Positions 1 to 5,953 of a stretch of DNA of 19,731 nucleotides are shown here, in pieces. A model generated the notes under the pieces. The model was not told the DNA's origin, did not search any database, and saw nothing but the letters and a program-made list of their open reading frames with translations. The position numbers were made by a program, and so were the translations under genes. Origin of the DNA: Selenomonas sp. GTDB taxonomy: Bacteria; Bacillota; Negativicutes; Selenomonadales; Selenomonadaceae. The stretch's first letter is position 1, and each line of letters starts with the position of its first letter. The stretch covers positions 1 to 19,731 of the forward strand of contig NZ_JALFCU010000037.1 of assembly GCF_022771645.1 (NCBI RefSeq). The letters are read 5' to 3'.

Positions 1-114
1 CTGCCGAAGAGCCTCCACAAGAAGCTCGCGGAACGTGCGAAACGCGAAGGCATCAGCCTGAACCAATATTGCGTCTATCTCTTGTCCGAACACCACGCGC
101 TTCATGCATCGTGA
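1..114 (+). CDS. HicB-family antitoxin, C-terminal fragment (cut by window edge)
   Basis: Only the last 37 codons are visible, in the frame starting at base 1 and ending at TGA 112-114. The tail reads LPKSLHKKLAERAKREG, then SLNQYCVYLLS. This is the usual ribbon-helix-helix end of HicB antitoxins, which bind their own promoter and neutralise the HicA ribonuclease. The N-terminal HicB fold and any hicA lie outside the window, so completeness cannot be judged. Recognition rests on the conserved 'LP..LH..L...A..EG.SLN.Y....L' pattern; another Arc/CopG-type repressor is possible but less likely. Confidence 0.7.
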   Translation: MPKSLHKKLAERAKREGISLNQYCVYLLSEHHALHAS

Positions 115-120
115 TGCCAT

Positions 121-157
121 AAAAAACAGGAACCGCAGCGCGCAGTTCCTGTTTTTT
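121..157 (+). terminator. Intrinsic terminator after the HicB fragment
   Basis: A perfect 13-bp stem (AAAAAACAGGAAC at 121-133 with GTTCCTGTTTTTT at 145-157) surrounds an 11-nt loop and ends in a run of six T. It starts 6 bp after the stop codon. The A-run on the other side makes it able to work in both directions. Confidence 0.85.
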
Positions 158-175
158 ACATGCGCGAAATGCTTG

Positions 176-211
176 CATTTGCTTGCAATTGCAAATGAAT
201 TTTGATACGAT
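176..211 (+). promoter_or_regulatory. Promoter and palindromic operator of the RelB/DinJ-type antitoxin
   Basis: A -35 TTGCAA (183-188) and a -10 TACGAT (206-211) are 17 bp apart. The -35 box lies inside the perfect palindrome TTGCAATTGCAA (183-194). This is nested in a wider inverted repeat, CATTTGC (176-182) and GCAAATG (191-197). A symmetric site over the -35 box is what a ribbon-helix-helix antitoxin would use to repress its own operon; that use is inferred. Confidence 0.6.
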
Positions 212-233
212 AGCAAAAAGGAGGTCGATTTCC

Positions 234-539
234 ATGGCGAATACATCCGCAGTTTATGCCCGTATCGACACAGGCCTGAAAGAACATGCCGAAGGCATCC
301 TGTCGCAGCTCGGCATCACGCCGTCCAGCGCTATCCAGATGCTCTACAGCCAGATCGTACTGACGCGCGGACTGCCCTTTGCGCCGCGCCTTCCTCATGT
401 AAGCGTCACTGCCATCGGCGGCATGACGCGCGAAGAGCTCGATGCGGAGCTCTGGAAAGGCGTAGACTCCCTGAAATCCGGAAAAACGTACACGACGGCG
501 GAAGTGGACGCGGAGCTGAAGAAGGAGTTCGGCCTATGA
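234..539 (+). CDS. RelB/DinJ-family antitoxin
   Basis: This 101-aa protein starts MANTSAVYARIDTGLKEHAE and continues with GILSQLGITPSSAIQMLYSQ. That is the standard RelB/DinJ N-terminus: a ribbon-helix-helix strand and helix, then the 'LG.T.S.AI.M...QI' signature. The C-terminal part (about residues 60-101, ending AELKKEFGL) is the charged tail that normally wraps the toxin. The start at 234 was chosen over an in-frame ATG at 183 because AAGGAGGT (218-225) sits 8 nt upstream and the promoter overlaps the longer version. The stop overlaps the start of the toxin remnant (ATGA, 536-539), as in intact RelBE/DinJ operons. With its toxin broken, it may now be an orphan that can still autorepress or act on related toxins elsewhere. 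Confidence 0.85.
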   Translation: MANTSAVYARIDTGLKEHAEGILSQLGITPSSAIQMLYSQIVLTRGLPFAPRLPHVSVTAIGGMTREELDAELWKGVDSLKSGKTYTTAEVDAELKKEFGL

Positions 540-734
540 GTGAGGCTTTCTCCGTCGTGTATTCTCAAGAAGCAAAGGATGATCTTTTAGAGATTTATGC
601 GTATATCGCACAAGACCTCTGATCGTTTCGTGATTTTCTATCTTATCGATGAAGAACGCCATATCGTGACGGTCGTCCGGATCTTTTACGGATGTCGTGA
701 TATCAAAGGCATCATCAAGGCTTCGAAGGTGTGA
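536..734 (+). pseudogene. RelE/ParE-family toxin remnant (internal deletion and frameshift)
   Basis: From ATG 536 the reading frame gives MSEAFSVVYSQEAKDDLLEI followed by YAYIAQDL, a normal RelE/ParE start, and then stops at TGA. A different frame resumes at once with SDRFVIFYLIDEERHIVTV, later RIFYGCRDIKGII, and ends at TGA 732-734. This is the family's normal C-terminal strand region. About 40 central residues, including part of the expected catalytic strand, are missing, so the two halves are joined out of frame. The protein cannot be active as a ribonuclease or gyrase poison. The ATGA coupling with the upstream antitoxin shows this was once a complete bicistronic toxin-antitoxin operon. 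Confidence 0.8.
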
Positions 735-787
735 TACATTCCTCGTCCGGCCGTTAAAATAAAAGGCGAGAGAAGGAGGGAACGGCG

Positions 788-977
788 ATGTCCTTTGAAC
801 GCACGGCAGTCATCCAGAACGAGAGCGGCATCCATGCGCGCGTGGCGGCGGGGATCGTGCAGCGCGCTGCGGCCGACGCGATGACTGCGTTCCTCGAAGG
901 CGACCTCGAAGCCATGATGAAAGCGGGCGAGTTCCGCGAAGGCGCGGAAGTACGGGCTCGTGGATGAAACAAAATAA
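788..977 (+). pseudogene. Collapsed duplicate of the HPr-PAS-AAA+ sigma-54 activator gene
   Basis: Four pieces of the gene at 6134-7849 follow in the same order. 788-867 matches 6134-6213 with about five differences. About 870-910 matches 6368-6409. 900-939 is identical to 7311-7350. 942-961 is identical to 7811-7830. The second junction lies in the shared decamer GCGACCTCGA, and the third near a shared GCGA, so the gene seems to have shrunk by deletions between short repeats. The first three pieces remain in frame and leave a 59-codon ORF (788-967) that starts MSFERTAVIQNESGIHARVA; the last piece is shifted, its own frame ending at TAA 975-977. A good Shine-Dalgarno (AAGGAGGG) remains 6-7 nt before the ATG, so a peptide could still be made. 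It keeps the HPr-like histidine but no ATPase or DNA-binding domain. Confidence 0.85.
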
Positions 978-993
978 AACATCGCATCCATTT

Positions 994-1036
994 GCCGCAG
1001 GGCAGCTGTGAAATGCAGCTGTCCTGCGGCTTTTTT
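994..1036 (+). terminator. Intrinsic terminator after the activator remnant
   Basis: A 15-bp stem (994-1008 with 1016-1030, one G-T wobble) and a 7-nt loop are followed by six T (1031-1036). It lies 17 bp after the remnant's original stop codon, so it is probably the terminator of the once intact gene. Confidence 0.85.
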
Positions 1037-1066
1037 GCCTGCGTTCACAGAAAATGGAAAAATGTC

Positions 1067-1093
1067 TTGCGGGGGGGACTTCCCCTGTATAAT
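1067..1093 (+). promoter_or_regulatory. Probable promoter of the glycosyltransferase operon
   Basis: A perfect -10 TATAAT (1088-1093) lies 44 bp before the first gene. The best -35 is TTGCGG (1067-1072) with a short 15-bp spacer, or TCTTGC (1065-1070) with 17 bp. The -10 is convincing, the -35 is not. Confidence 0.5.
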
Positions 1094-1136
1094 GAAGCGC
1101 AGATGAAAACCGGGCGTTCGTGTTCGAGAGAAATGG

Positions 1137-1883
1137 ATGTGGAATCGAGTGGACAGTCTTTATATTGTGATGCCGGCGTACAATGAAGCGGAAAATCTGC
1201 CGGACGTCGTGCGCGAGTGGTATCCCGTCGTGGAAACGTATCACGGCGACGGGCGGTCGCGGCTCGTCATCGTGAATGACGGCAGCCGCGATGATACGCT
1301 CGCCGTGCTCCGGCAGCTCGCGGCGAGGCGGCCGCAGCTCGTCGTGCTCGACAAGGAGAACTCCGGCCACGGCGCGACGCTCCTCTATGCGTACCAGTAT
1401 GCACTCGACCACGGTGCGGACTATATTTTCCAGACGGACTCCGACGGGCAGACGCGGCCGTCGGAATTCGCATCGTTCTGGGCGCAGCGGGAGGCGTATC
1501 CCGTGCTCATCGGCAACCGCAATCATCGCGAGGACGGCTTCTCGCGCGTCGTCGTGACGAAGGTGCTGAAGCTCGTGCTGTTCTGCATCTTCAGCATGGC
1601 GGTGACGGACGCGAACACGCCGTTCCGCCTCATGCGGCGCGACGTGCTCGCAGAGTATCTGCCGGACGTGCCGAAAGACTTCAACCTCTCGAACGTCATG
1701 CTGACCGTGCTCTTCCTCTACAACAATGTGCGCGTGCGCTTCCTCCCCATCACCTTCCGCCCACGCCAAGGCGGCGTGAACTCCATCAACTTGCCGCGCA
1801 TCTGCCGCATCGGATTGCGGGCCGTGCGGGATTTTTGCACGATCCGGCGGCGGATGCAGCGGCATAGGAGACATGACGCATGA
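1137..1883 (+). CDS. Family 2 glycosyltransferase (dolichol-phosphate-sugar synthase type)
   Basis: This 248-aa protein is a GT-A fold enzyme. It has the nucleotide-sugar binding start YIVMPAYNEAENLPDVV (about residues 9-25), VNDGSRDDT (47-54), the metal-binding DSDGQ (101-105), and a late TDANTPFRLMRRDVL stretch (157-171) typical of the branch that loads a sugar onto polyprenyl phosphate. It lacks the C-terminal membrane pair of GtrB/ArnC-like members, so it is probably a peripheral protein at the inner face of the membrane. The start at 1137 keeps the whole fold; no strong Shine-Dalgarno is seen. The stop overlaps the next start by 4 bp (ATGA), so the two are translationally coupled. A likely job is making a lipid-linked sugar that the next gene's membrane enzyme uses for cell-envelope glycans; the sugar is unknown. 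Confidence 0.85.
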   Translation: MWNRVDSLYIVMPAYNEAENLPDVVREWYPVVETYHGDGRSRLVIVNDGSRDDTLAVLRQLAARRPQLVVLDKENSGHGATLLYAYQYALDHGADYIFQTDSDGQTRPSEFASFWAQREAYPVLIGNRNHREDGFSRVVVTKVLKLVLFCIFSMAVTDANTPFRLMRRDVLAEYLPDVPKDFNLSNVMLTVLFLYNNVRVRFLPITFRPRQGGVNSINLPRICRIGLRAVRDFCTIRRRMQRHRRHDA

Positions 1884-3337
1884 TGTTAGAAAAAAGGGAA
1901 CTCGCTCGGACAGCTGTCGTCGTCTTATGCTTGACACTCCTTATGCTGCTGCATAGTCCGATGCTGGCGCCACATGGATTCACGGGAACAGATTCTAGTG
2001 TGTTCGAATATGTCGGCATGGTGATACAGCAAGGCGGCATGCCGTATGTGGATGCATTCGATCACAAAGGGCCGCTTCTCTATGTCATGAACTGGGCGGG
2101 GCTCGAACTTGGCGGATGGCGCGGGCCAATCGTGTTCGAAGCGGCGTCGCTTGCGATGGCGCTTTGGCTTATGTTTCGCACGGCGCGGCTGTGCACGAAC
2201 TGGTGGTTGTCAGCATTTATTGTGACGGTTTGTTCGTTGCGTGGAGCGGACCGTTTGCTCGAAGAGGGAAATCTCACAGAAGAATATGCATTGCCGTGGA
2301 TTGCGCTTGCGGTGTATCTCTTTTTTCGCTTTTTCCAGCAAGGCGTGCTTCGCGTGCGCGATACGTTTTGGCTCGGCTTCGGCTTCGCGATGGTGCTCAT
2401 GCTTCGCCCGAATATGATTGCCGCCTGGGCGGTCGGCTACCCCGTGCTGTTCTATTTGCTCTGGAAGCAGGAGCACGTGTGGAGACCGTTCCTCGGGTCT
2501 CTGGCAGGGCTGCTTGTTGGCGTTGCACCGTTTTTGCTCTGGCTTGCCGCCAATGGCGCGTTGCAATCGTGTTGGGACGCATATATTGGTTTCAACCTGC
2601 AATATACTGCGCACAAGGCAGGTGCTCATGTGGCGAAAGAACGTCTCCATGCGTTTTCGAAATTTTTCTTTTCGCGTGGAACGGCATGGGTTCTCGTGCC
2701 TTGCTGTTTTGCCATGTTCCGGCAGCGAGCGTTGCGGAACCGCACGGTTTGGCTCAGCTTGGTTCTGATGCTGGTGAGCTTGCTTTCGCTCAGCATGTCC
2801 GGCATGACGTATGCACATTACGGCATGGTGCTGTTGCCGACGTTTGTCTACCCGTCGGCCATCTTCCTTTCGTATGTGAAAGAACAGTGGCGTCCGCAGT
2901 GGTTTCGATATGCCGCGATATGTATGGTGCTCGTGACGATTTCCGTCCTTGGCGTTTCTTGCCGTTACATCAAAGGCAATTTGCGAATGGAGCAGCCGGA
3001 GATGCAACGGTTGGTGCAGTATGTGCAAGAGCATTCTGCACCGACAGATTGCATTTCTGTCTGGGGCAATAAAAATGTGATTTACGTGCGGAGCGGGCGT
3101 CGTTCGTCATCGGTCTATTCGTATCAATGGCCGCTGATCACAGTCCACCCGCAGATTGAGCAACGTTATTTTGCAGACCTCGAGGCCGCGCCGCCGCAGC
3201 TCGTCCTCCTCACCGTTCCCGCAGGCGCGCGGATGGAGGCGTTCCTTTCGGCGCATGCGTACGAAAAGGTGAACGCGATGCCGCTCAAGGACGGGACGGT
3301 CGACGTGTATCAGCGGCCGGAGCAGGCAGCGCCGTGA
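1880..3337 (+). CDS. Polytopic membrane protein, GT-C / ArnT-like (family 39-type) glycosyltransferase candidate
   Basis: This 485-aa protein has roughly ten hydrophobic segments starting at residues 12-25. Just after the first membrane span comes an acidic loop, FTGTDSSVFEYVG (34-46), then GGMPYVDAFDHKGPLLYV (52-69). This D...D..DHKGP arrangement is common in bacterial GT-C enzymes that take a sugar from a polyprenyl-phosphate carrier on the outer face of the membrane. The C-terminal 120 residues (after about 365) are soluble and probably periplasmic. It starts at an ATG that overlaps the stop of the upstream glycosyltransferase, which would provide the lipid-linked donor. Its codon use is visibly less GC-biased than that of the housekeeping genes to the right, in line with acquired envelope-glycan genes. 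The exact enzyme family is inferred from pattern only; an O-antigen-type or plain membrane protein is the alternative. Confidence 0.65.
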   Translation: MMLEKRELARTAVVVLCLTLLMLLHSPMLAPHGFTGTDSSVFEYVGMVIQQGGMPYVDAFDHKGPLLYVMNWAGLELGGWRGPIVFEAASLAMALWLMFRTARLCTNWWLSAFIVTVCSLRGADRLLEEGNLTEEYALPWIALAVYLFFRFFQQGVLRVRDTFWLGFGFAMVLMLRPNMIAAWAVGYPVLFYLLWKQEHVWRPFLGSLAGLLVGVAPFLLWLAANGALQSCWDAYIGFNLQYTAHKAGAHVAKERLHAFSKFFFSRGTAWVLVPCCFAMFRQRALRNRTVWLSLVLMLVSLLSLSMSGMTYAHYGMVLLPTFVYPSAIFLSYVKEQWRPQWFRYAAICMVLVTISVLGVSCRYIKGNLRMEQPEMQRLVQYVQEHSAPTDCISVWGNKNVIYVRSGRRSSSVYSYQWPLITVHPQIEQRYFADLEAAPPQLVLLTVPAGARMEAFLSAHAYEKVNAMPLKDGTVDVYQRPEQAAP

Positions 3338-3357
3338 CGCAAAAAACGCGCGGCTAC

Positions 3358-3386
3358 TTGCCACGCGTGCGAAAATATCGTATAAT
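3358..3386 (+). promoter_or_regulatory. Promoter of antisense RNA, small-peptide locus 1
   Basis: TTGCCA (3358-3363) and TATAAT (3381-3386) are 17 bp apart, close to the sigma-A ideal. The -35 box sits within an imperfect inverted repeat (CGCGCGGC ... GCCACGCG). The same sequence recurs almost base for base at 5820-5848. Confidence 0.8.
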
Positions 3387-3392
3387 ACAAAC

Positions 3393-3490
3393 AAAGGCGA
3401 GCACCGCTCTAGGCGGCCGCCCTCAGAGATTTTTCAATGACAGAAAAACCGCATTCCGGCTCCTACACTAGAAAGCGGTTTATTTCTTCT
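3393..3490 (+). ncRNA. Putative antisense antitoxin RNA, locus 1
   Basis: An RNA of about 95-100 nt is predicted from the promoter at 3358-3386 to the two-way terminator at 3446-3481. It contains no convincing ORF. Near its 5' end it carries AGGCGAGCACC (3395-3405), which matches 9 of 11 bases of AGGCCTGCACC (3546-3556). The latter lies directly beside the peptide's start codon on the opposite strand and covers the complement of its GAGGTG Shine-Dalgarno. A second short repeat, GGCCGCC, occurs at 3415-3421 and 3578-3584. Because the peptide mRNA is the complement of the second member of each pair, the RNA can pair with the mRNA at its ribosome site as well as at the shared 3' end. This is the par (Fst) logic; ends are estimated. 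Confidence 0.6.
3446..3481. terminator. Two-way terminator shared by peptide mRNA 1 and its antisense RNA
   Basis: AAACCGC (3446-3452) pairs with GCGGTTT (3475-3481), with an inner TTC/GAA pairing after one mismatch. U-rich tracts follow on both strands. It overlaps the end of the peptide gene, so the two convergent transcripts share a complementary tail. Confidence 0.65.
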
Positions 3491-3545
3491 TGGTTTCCAT
3501 GGCGATCAGCCAGATCAGCAAAAGTGCGATCAAAAACTGTTCCAT
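3480..3545 (-). CDS. 21-aa hydrophobic peptide, type I toxin candidate (locus 1)
   Basis: On the minus strand ATG at 3545 opens a 21-codon gene: MEQFLIALLLIWLIA followed by METKKK and TAA. It is one membrane-spanning stretch with a positively charged tail, the usual build of type I membrane toxins. GAGGTG lies 8 nt before the ATG. Transcription would start near 3595 from its own promoter (3602-3630). It is too short for ordinary gene calling, but a second copy (5947-6012) keeps 14 of the first 15 residues while flanking bases vary, which argues for selection on the peptide. The sequence does not match Fst, TxpA or Hok patterns known to me, so it may be a separate family. Toxicity is inferred. 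Confidence 0.7.
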   Translation of the reverse strand: MEQFLIALLLIWLIAMETKKK

Positions 3546-3601
3546 AGGCCTGCACCTCATTTCTGAGGGCAAATTTTGGCCGCCTTGGTGCTCCCAGGCT
3601 G

Positions 3602-3630
3602 ATTGTAGCACAGAAACGGGTCGTCGTAAA
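3602..3630 (-). promoter_or_regulatory. Promoter of peptide toxin mRNA 1
   Basis: On the minus strand the -35 TTTACG (3630-3625) and -10 TACAAT (3607-3602) are 17 bp apart. The expected start near 3595 gives a 50-nt leader. The -35 lies in the loop of the hairpin at 3614-3642. Confidence 0.65.
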
Positions 3631-3650
3631 GGCGACCCGTTTTCTTTTGG
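3614..3650. terminator. Hairpin terminator between locus 1 and the downstream minus-strand operon
   Basis: AAACGGGTCG (3614-3623) pairs perfectly with CGACCCGTTT (3633-3642), and a T-rich run follows on the plus strand. Read on the minus strand it lies 17 bp past the stop of the 470-aa gene and can end that operon. It also encloses the toxin promoter's -35 box. Confidence 0.6.
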
Positions 3651-3666
3651 GGGTGCTTCCTATGTT

Positions 3667-5079
3667 TCAGGCGTCTCCTCCGAGCTCCGAAGCCAGGCGG
3701 TTCAGGTCGTTCAACGACTGGAGCAATGCTTGATCCTGCTCTTTCGCGATGTATTCTTCTTTGATTTTTGCGATAAAACGGAGATCTGAGAAGAGCCGTG
3801 AGGCGGTGACGAGCAGCTGGCCGAGATCCAGCTTTTTCGGATTTTTCAGGAGATAGGCATGGAGGACGCTGCTTCCGCCGGCGATGGCGTTCGCGATCAA
3901 GAGGATTTTCCTGGTTTTTACTTCATGCAGGTTTCTGTTCGCTTTCGTGCCCGTGTAAAACAGGCCGTGCACGAAGGCGAACACCATGTTGAAGAACAGG
4001 CTGATGGCGGCGGACATGCCCACGAGCTTGATGTCCCGCATCAGGCACAATTGGTCATACTGGCTCTTATAAAGCTTTCCCGCGAGCTCCGGGGAGAAGG
4101 TCGACAGCACCGGGATCGGCAATCCCGCTTTCGTATATTCGTCGGACTTCAGGTGCTGTGCCTCTGCAAAGAGCGCGGCCGGGAGGTTCAAGCTGTCCGC
4201 TCGGATGACGTCAAAACTCTCCAGGAAGAGCTCTGGCAACGTAACGGCCTGCGGCGTGATCATGAGTTTCGGCTTCCTTGCGACGCGATACGTCGCCAAC
4301 GTGTCGAACGTCACCGTATCGGTCAGGATGTTGGCCGTACCGAAGACCCAGCCAAGCAGGGGATCGTGGCCGAGCGTATGCAGCCGATGATATCCGCCTT
4401 CCATATTGTAACCGATGGCGGGGGAACCGACGGTCGTATCAAAGGGAACCGTTTGGTACAAGAGATTCATCCAGTAGCCGTTTTCATGATATGGGGAAGC
4501 GCTGTTTTTGAACGCGTCGTTGGCGTTCCGATGCGCCTGCTGGATGGACGGATCGTTGTGCTTCATGCGCTTGGATGGATCGAATGAGGAACCGTATCCG
4601 AGCTTGTTCAGCACGACGGGCGTGATCAGCGCTTTGATCGTCAAAAGGCCGGTGGCGACCGCCAGCAATTTCCGGTCTGTTGGATTCAAAGAGGTCTCTT
4701 TGTCGAACGCGGTTTCGATTTCGTCGAGATGCTGGTAGGCGCTTTGGAATTCTTGGGCCGTCAGGACATCTTCCAGTTCGACCTTCTCGGGGATTGCGTG
4801 GTTCGCTTCTGCGACGAGATCCTTCCAGGCAGGAAGCGACGTCTCTTCTAGCAAGGTTTTCCTTCTCGCAGCATCCGCAGCCGTGGCGGTCTTGTGCATC
4901 TCCTTCTTGGGCAACGGCTTGCCGAGAGAGCGCAGCAATGCTTCTGCGTCCGCGATATCATGATCCAGCATGGAACGCGTGGATTGCACCTCGTGCGAAA
5001 GCTGGGCGGAGAGGTTTTGATTGTACTTCAGGACTTTGTTCCGATCATATTCGTCATCCGTGTAGGTGTATTTTCCCAT
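3667..5079 (-). CDS. Unrecognised 470-aa membrane-associated protein
   Basis: I do not recognise this family. The start at 5079 (second ATG, MGKYTYTDDEYD) is preferred because AGGAG lies 8 nt upstream; the ATG at 5085 is too close to it. Residues 1-135 are charged and helical. There are hydrophobic segments at about 138-160, 351-376 and 391-411. Between them is a distinctive region rich in aromatic, His and Gly residues, with motifs NGYWMNLLYQTVPFDTT (about 200-216), GYHRLHTLGHDPLLGWVFGT (229-248) and a following ANILTD. The three histidines around 231-238 could bind a metal, which is speculation. The end (430-470) is again charged and helical. It is the second gene of a two-gene operon after a glycine-rich membrane protein and lies between two type I toxin-like loci. 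That setting suggests accessory cargo, perhaps defence or competition. Base composition is less GC-skewed than the core genes nearby. Confidence 0.8.
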   Translation of the reverse strand: MGKYTYTDDEYDRNKVLKYNQNLSAQLSHEVQSTRSMLDHDIADAEALLRSLGKPLPKKEMHKTATAADAARRKTLLEETSLPAWKDLVAEANHAIPEKVELEDVLTAQEFQSAYQHLDEIETAFDKETSLNPTDRKLLAVATGLLTIKALITPVVLNKLGYGSSFDPSKRMKHNDPSIQQAHRNANDAFKNSASPYHENGYWMNLLYQTVPFDTTVGSPAIGYNMEGGYHRLHTLGHDPLLGWVFGTANILTDTVTFDTLATYRVARKPKLMITPQAVTLPELFLESFDVIRADSLNLPAALFAEAQHLKSDEYTKAGLPIPVLSTFSPELAGKLYKSQYDQLCLMRDIKLVGMSAAISLFFNMVFAFVHGLFYTGTKANRNLHEVKTRKILLIANAIAGGSSVLHAYLLKNPKKLDLGQLLVTASRLFSDLRFIAKIKEEYIAKEQDQALLQSLNDLNRLASELGGDA

Positions 5080-5102
5080 CCTCATCTCTCCTGTATTCCA
5101 AC

Positions 5103-5136
5103 GAAGGCCACCAAGCTCTTTGGCTTGGCGGCCTTC
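5103..5136. other. Hairpin between the two genes of the membrane operon
   Basis: GAAGGCC (5103-5109) pairs with GGCCTTC (5130-5136) and CCAAGC (5111-5116) with GCTTGG (5123-5128), one mismatch between them. On the minus strand no U-run follows. It is more likely an intercistronic stabilising or processing element, or a leaky stop, than a full terminator. Confidence 0.5.
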
Positions 5137-5155
5137 TTCTGTCGCTTTCCCGTGT

Positions 5156-5662
5156 TCAGGCTGCGAGATCTGCCTGCAAATCGCGCACGGCAGCTTTCAA
5201 CATGATGACCAGTCCATGGAGGTACTCTGCGCGCTCGCGGTTCATCCGATTTTCTTTCTCCAGCATGCGGATGAGCTGGTTCTGTTTTTGCAGTGCAAGG
5301 TTGTAGAGCTCGCGCTTTTCCTGCATGAGCTTCTGGTGCTTTTTGTGGGAAGCGTAAGCGTAACCGGCGACGACCGGAACGGCCAAGACACCGATCCCTG
5401 CCGCCATGCCGCCACCGACGATCGCACCGGCAGAGGCCAAGCCCGACGTGATGCCCGCCGCCGATAGTCCGGTGACGCCCAAGCCGTATAATGCGGCGAA
5501 GCTCAGGCCAGCCCCGGCGCCCGCGCCCACAACGCCGCTGAGCTCCGGCCCCATCGAGCTGGACTGGATCGTGCGGTTCGGATCGTTGATCGCCGCGTTT
5601 GCTTCATCCAGCACACGCTTCACTTGATCCAGGGATTCCTGATTCTTAAAATTTTCCGCCAT
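5156..5662 (-). CDS. Unrecognised 168-aa glycine-rich membrane protein with C-terminal coiled coil
   Basis: The start at 5662 is set by GGGAGG 7 nt upstream; longer in-frame versions have no such site. Residues 1-37 are polar. Residues 38-102 form a long Gly/Ala-rich hydrophobic stretch with many GxxxG and GxG steps (GVVGAGAGAGLS, later GAIVGGGMAAGIG). This is a glycine-zipper pattern as found in oligomeric membrane or pore-forming proteins. Residues 105-168 (SHKKHQKLMQEKRELYNLAL onward) are a charged coiled-coil helix. The protein is first in the operon with the 470-aa gene, 76 bp apart. It could be a pore-forming partner or a membrane anchor for it; both are inference. No known gene name fits. 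Its promoter at 5746-5774 and a strong leader hairpin at 5703-5728 lie upstream. Confidence 0.8.
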   Translation of the reverse strand: MAENFKNQESLDQVKRVLDEANAAINDPNRTIQSSSMGPELSGVVGAGAGAGLSFAALYGLGVTGLSAAGITSGLASAGAIVGGGMAAGIGVLAVPVVAGYAYASHKKHQKLMQEKRELYNLALQKQNQLIRMLEKENRMNRERAEYLHGLVIMLKAAVRDLQADLAA

Positions 5663-5702
5663 GACAATGCCTCCCATCCATAGAGCAAGTATTCCTCTGG
5701 CC

Positions 5703-5728
5703 GAAGTCGTTCCCGTTGGAACGACTTC
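5703..5728 (-). promoter_or_regulatory. Perfect hairpin in the leader of the membrane operon
   Basis: GAAGTCGTTCC (5703-5713) pairs perfectly with GGAACGACTTC (5718-5728) around a 4-nt loop. It lies between the promoter (5746-5774) and the start codon at 5662. No U-run follows on the minus strand, so it is a leader structure or a protein-binding palindrome rather than a terminator. Confidence 0.5.
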
Positions 5729-5745
5729 GTTCCTCTCATAGGAAA

Positions 5746-5774
5746 AGAATAGCACATTTGCCCCCCCCGTGCAA
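5746..5774 (-). promoter_or_regulatory. Promoter of the two-gene membrane operon
   Basis: On the minus strand TTGCAC (5774-5769) and TATTCT (5751-5746) are 17 bp apart, with TGC directly before the -10 (extended -10). The spacer contains a run of eight G, prone to slippage, which could vary spacer length and so promoter strength between cells. That consequence is inference. Confidence 0.6.
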
Positions 5775-5819
5775 GACATCCATTACAAAAATAATACCAC
5801 ACGAAAACACGCGCGGCTC

Positions 5820-5848
5820 TTGCCACGCGTGCGAAAATATCGTATAAT
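5820..5848 (+). promoter_or_regulatory. Promoter of antisense RNA, small-peptide locus 2
   Basis: TTGCCA (5820-5825) and TATAAT (5843-5848) with 17 bp between, in the same sequence setting as 3358-3386. Confidence 0.8.
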
Positions 5849-5854
5849 ACAAAC

Positions 5855-5953
5855 AAAGGCGAGCACCGCTCTAGCGGGCCGCCCTCGCAGAAGTTTTTAA
5901 GTTATCCTAAAAACCGCCGTTCCAACTTCCCAGGTCTAGAAGGCGGTTATTCT
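5855..5953 (+). ncRNA. Putative antisense antitoxin RNA, locus 2
   Basis: A non-coding RNA of about 95-100 nt is predicted from the promoter at 5820-5848 to the two-way terminator at 5912-5948. AGGCGAGCACC (5857-5867), at its 5' end, matches 9 of 11 bases of AGGCGCTCACC (6013-6023), which abuts the peptide start codon on the other strand. GCCGCC is likewise shared between 5878-5883 and the peptide leader at 6049-6054. The first 30 nt are nearly identical to the RNA of locus 1, while the complementary peptide leaders differ more, so the two RNAs may or may not cross-regulate. Ends are estimated. Confidence 0.6.
5912..5948. terminator. Two-way terminator shared by peptide mRNA 2 and its antisense RNA
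   Basis: AACCGCC (5912-5918) pairs with GGCGGTT (5942-5948), and TTC (5920-5922) with GAA (5939-5941). T-rich tracts follow on both strands. It overlaps the peptide stop codon as at locus 1. Confidence 0.65.

Noticed and set aside
810..1937. 375-codon minus-strand frame across the activator remnant and glycosyltransferase
   Set aside because: It crosses a terminator and a promoter, is opposite a clear GT2 gene and has the repetitive Arg/His/Glu content of an antisense shadow.
3859..4587. 242-codon plus-strand frame inside the 470-aa gene
   Set aside because: No ribosome site, and the minus-strand gene has a start, operon context and coherent hydrophobic segments.
5103..5136. Full terminator inside the membrane operon
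   Set aside because: The stem is good, but no U-run follows in the minus direction, so complete termination is unlikely.
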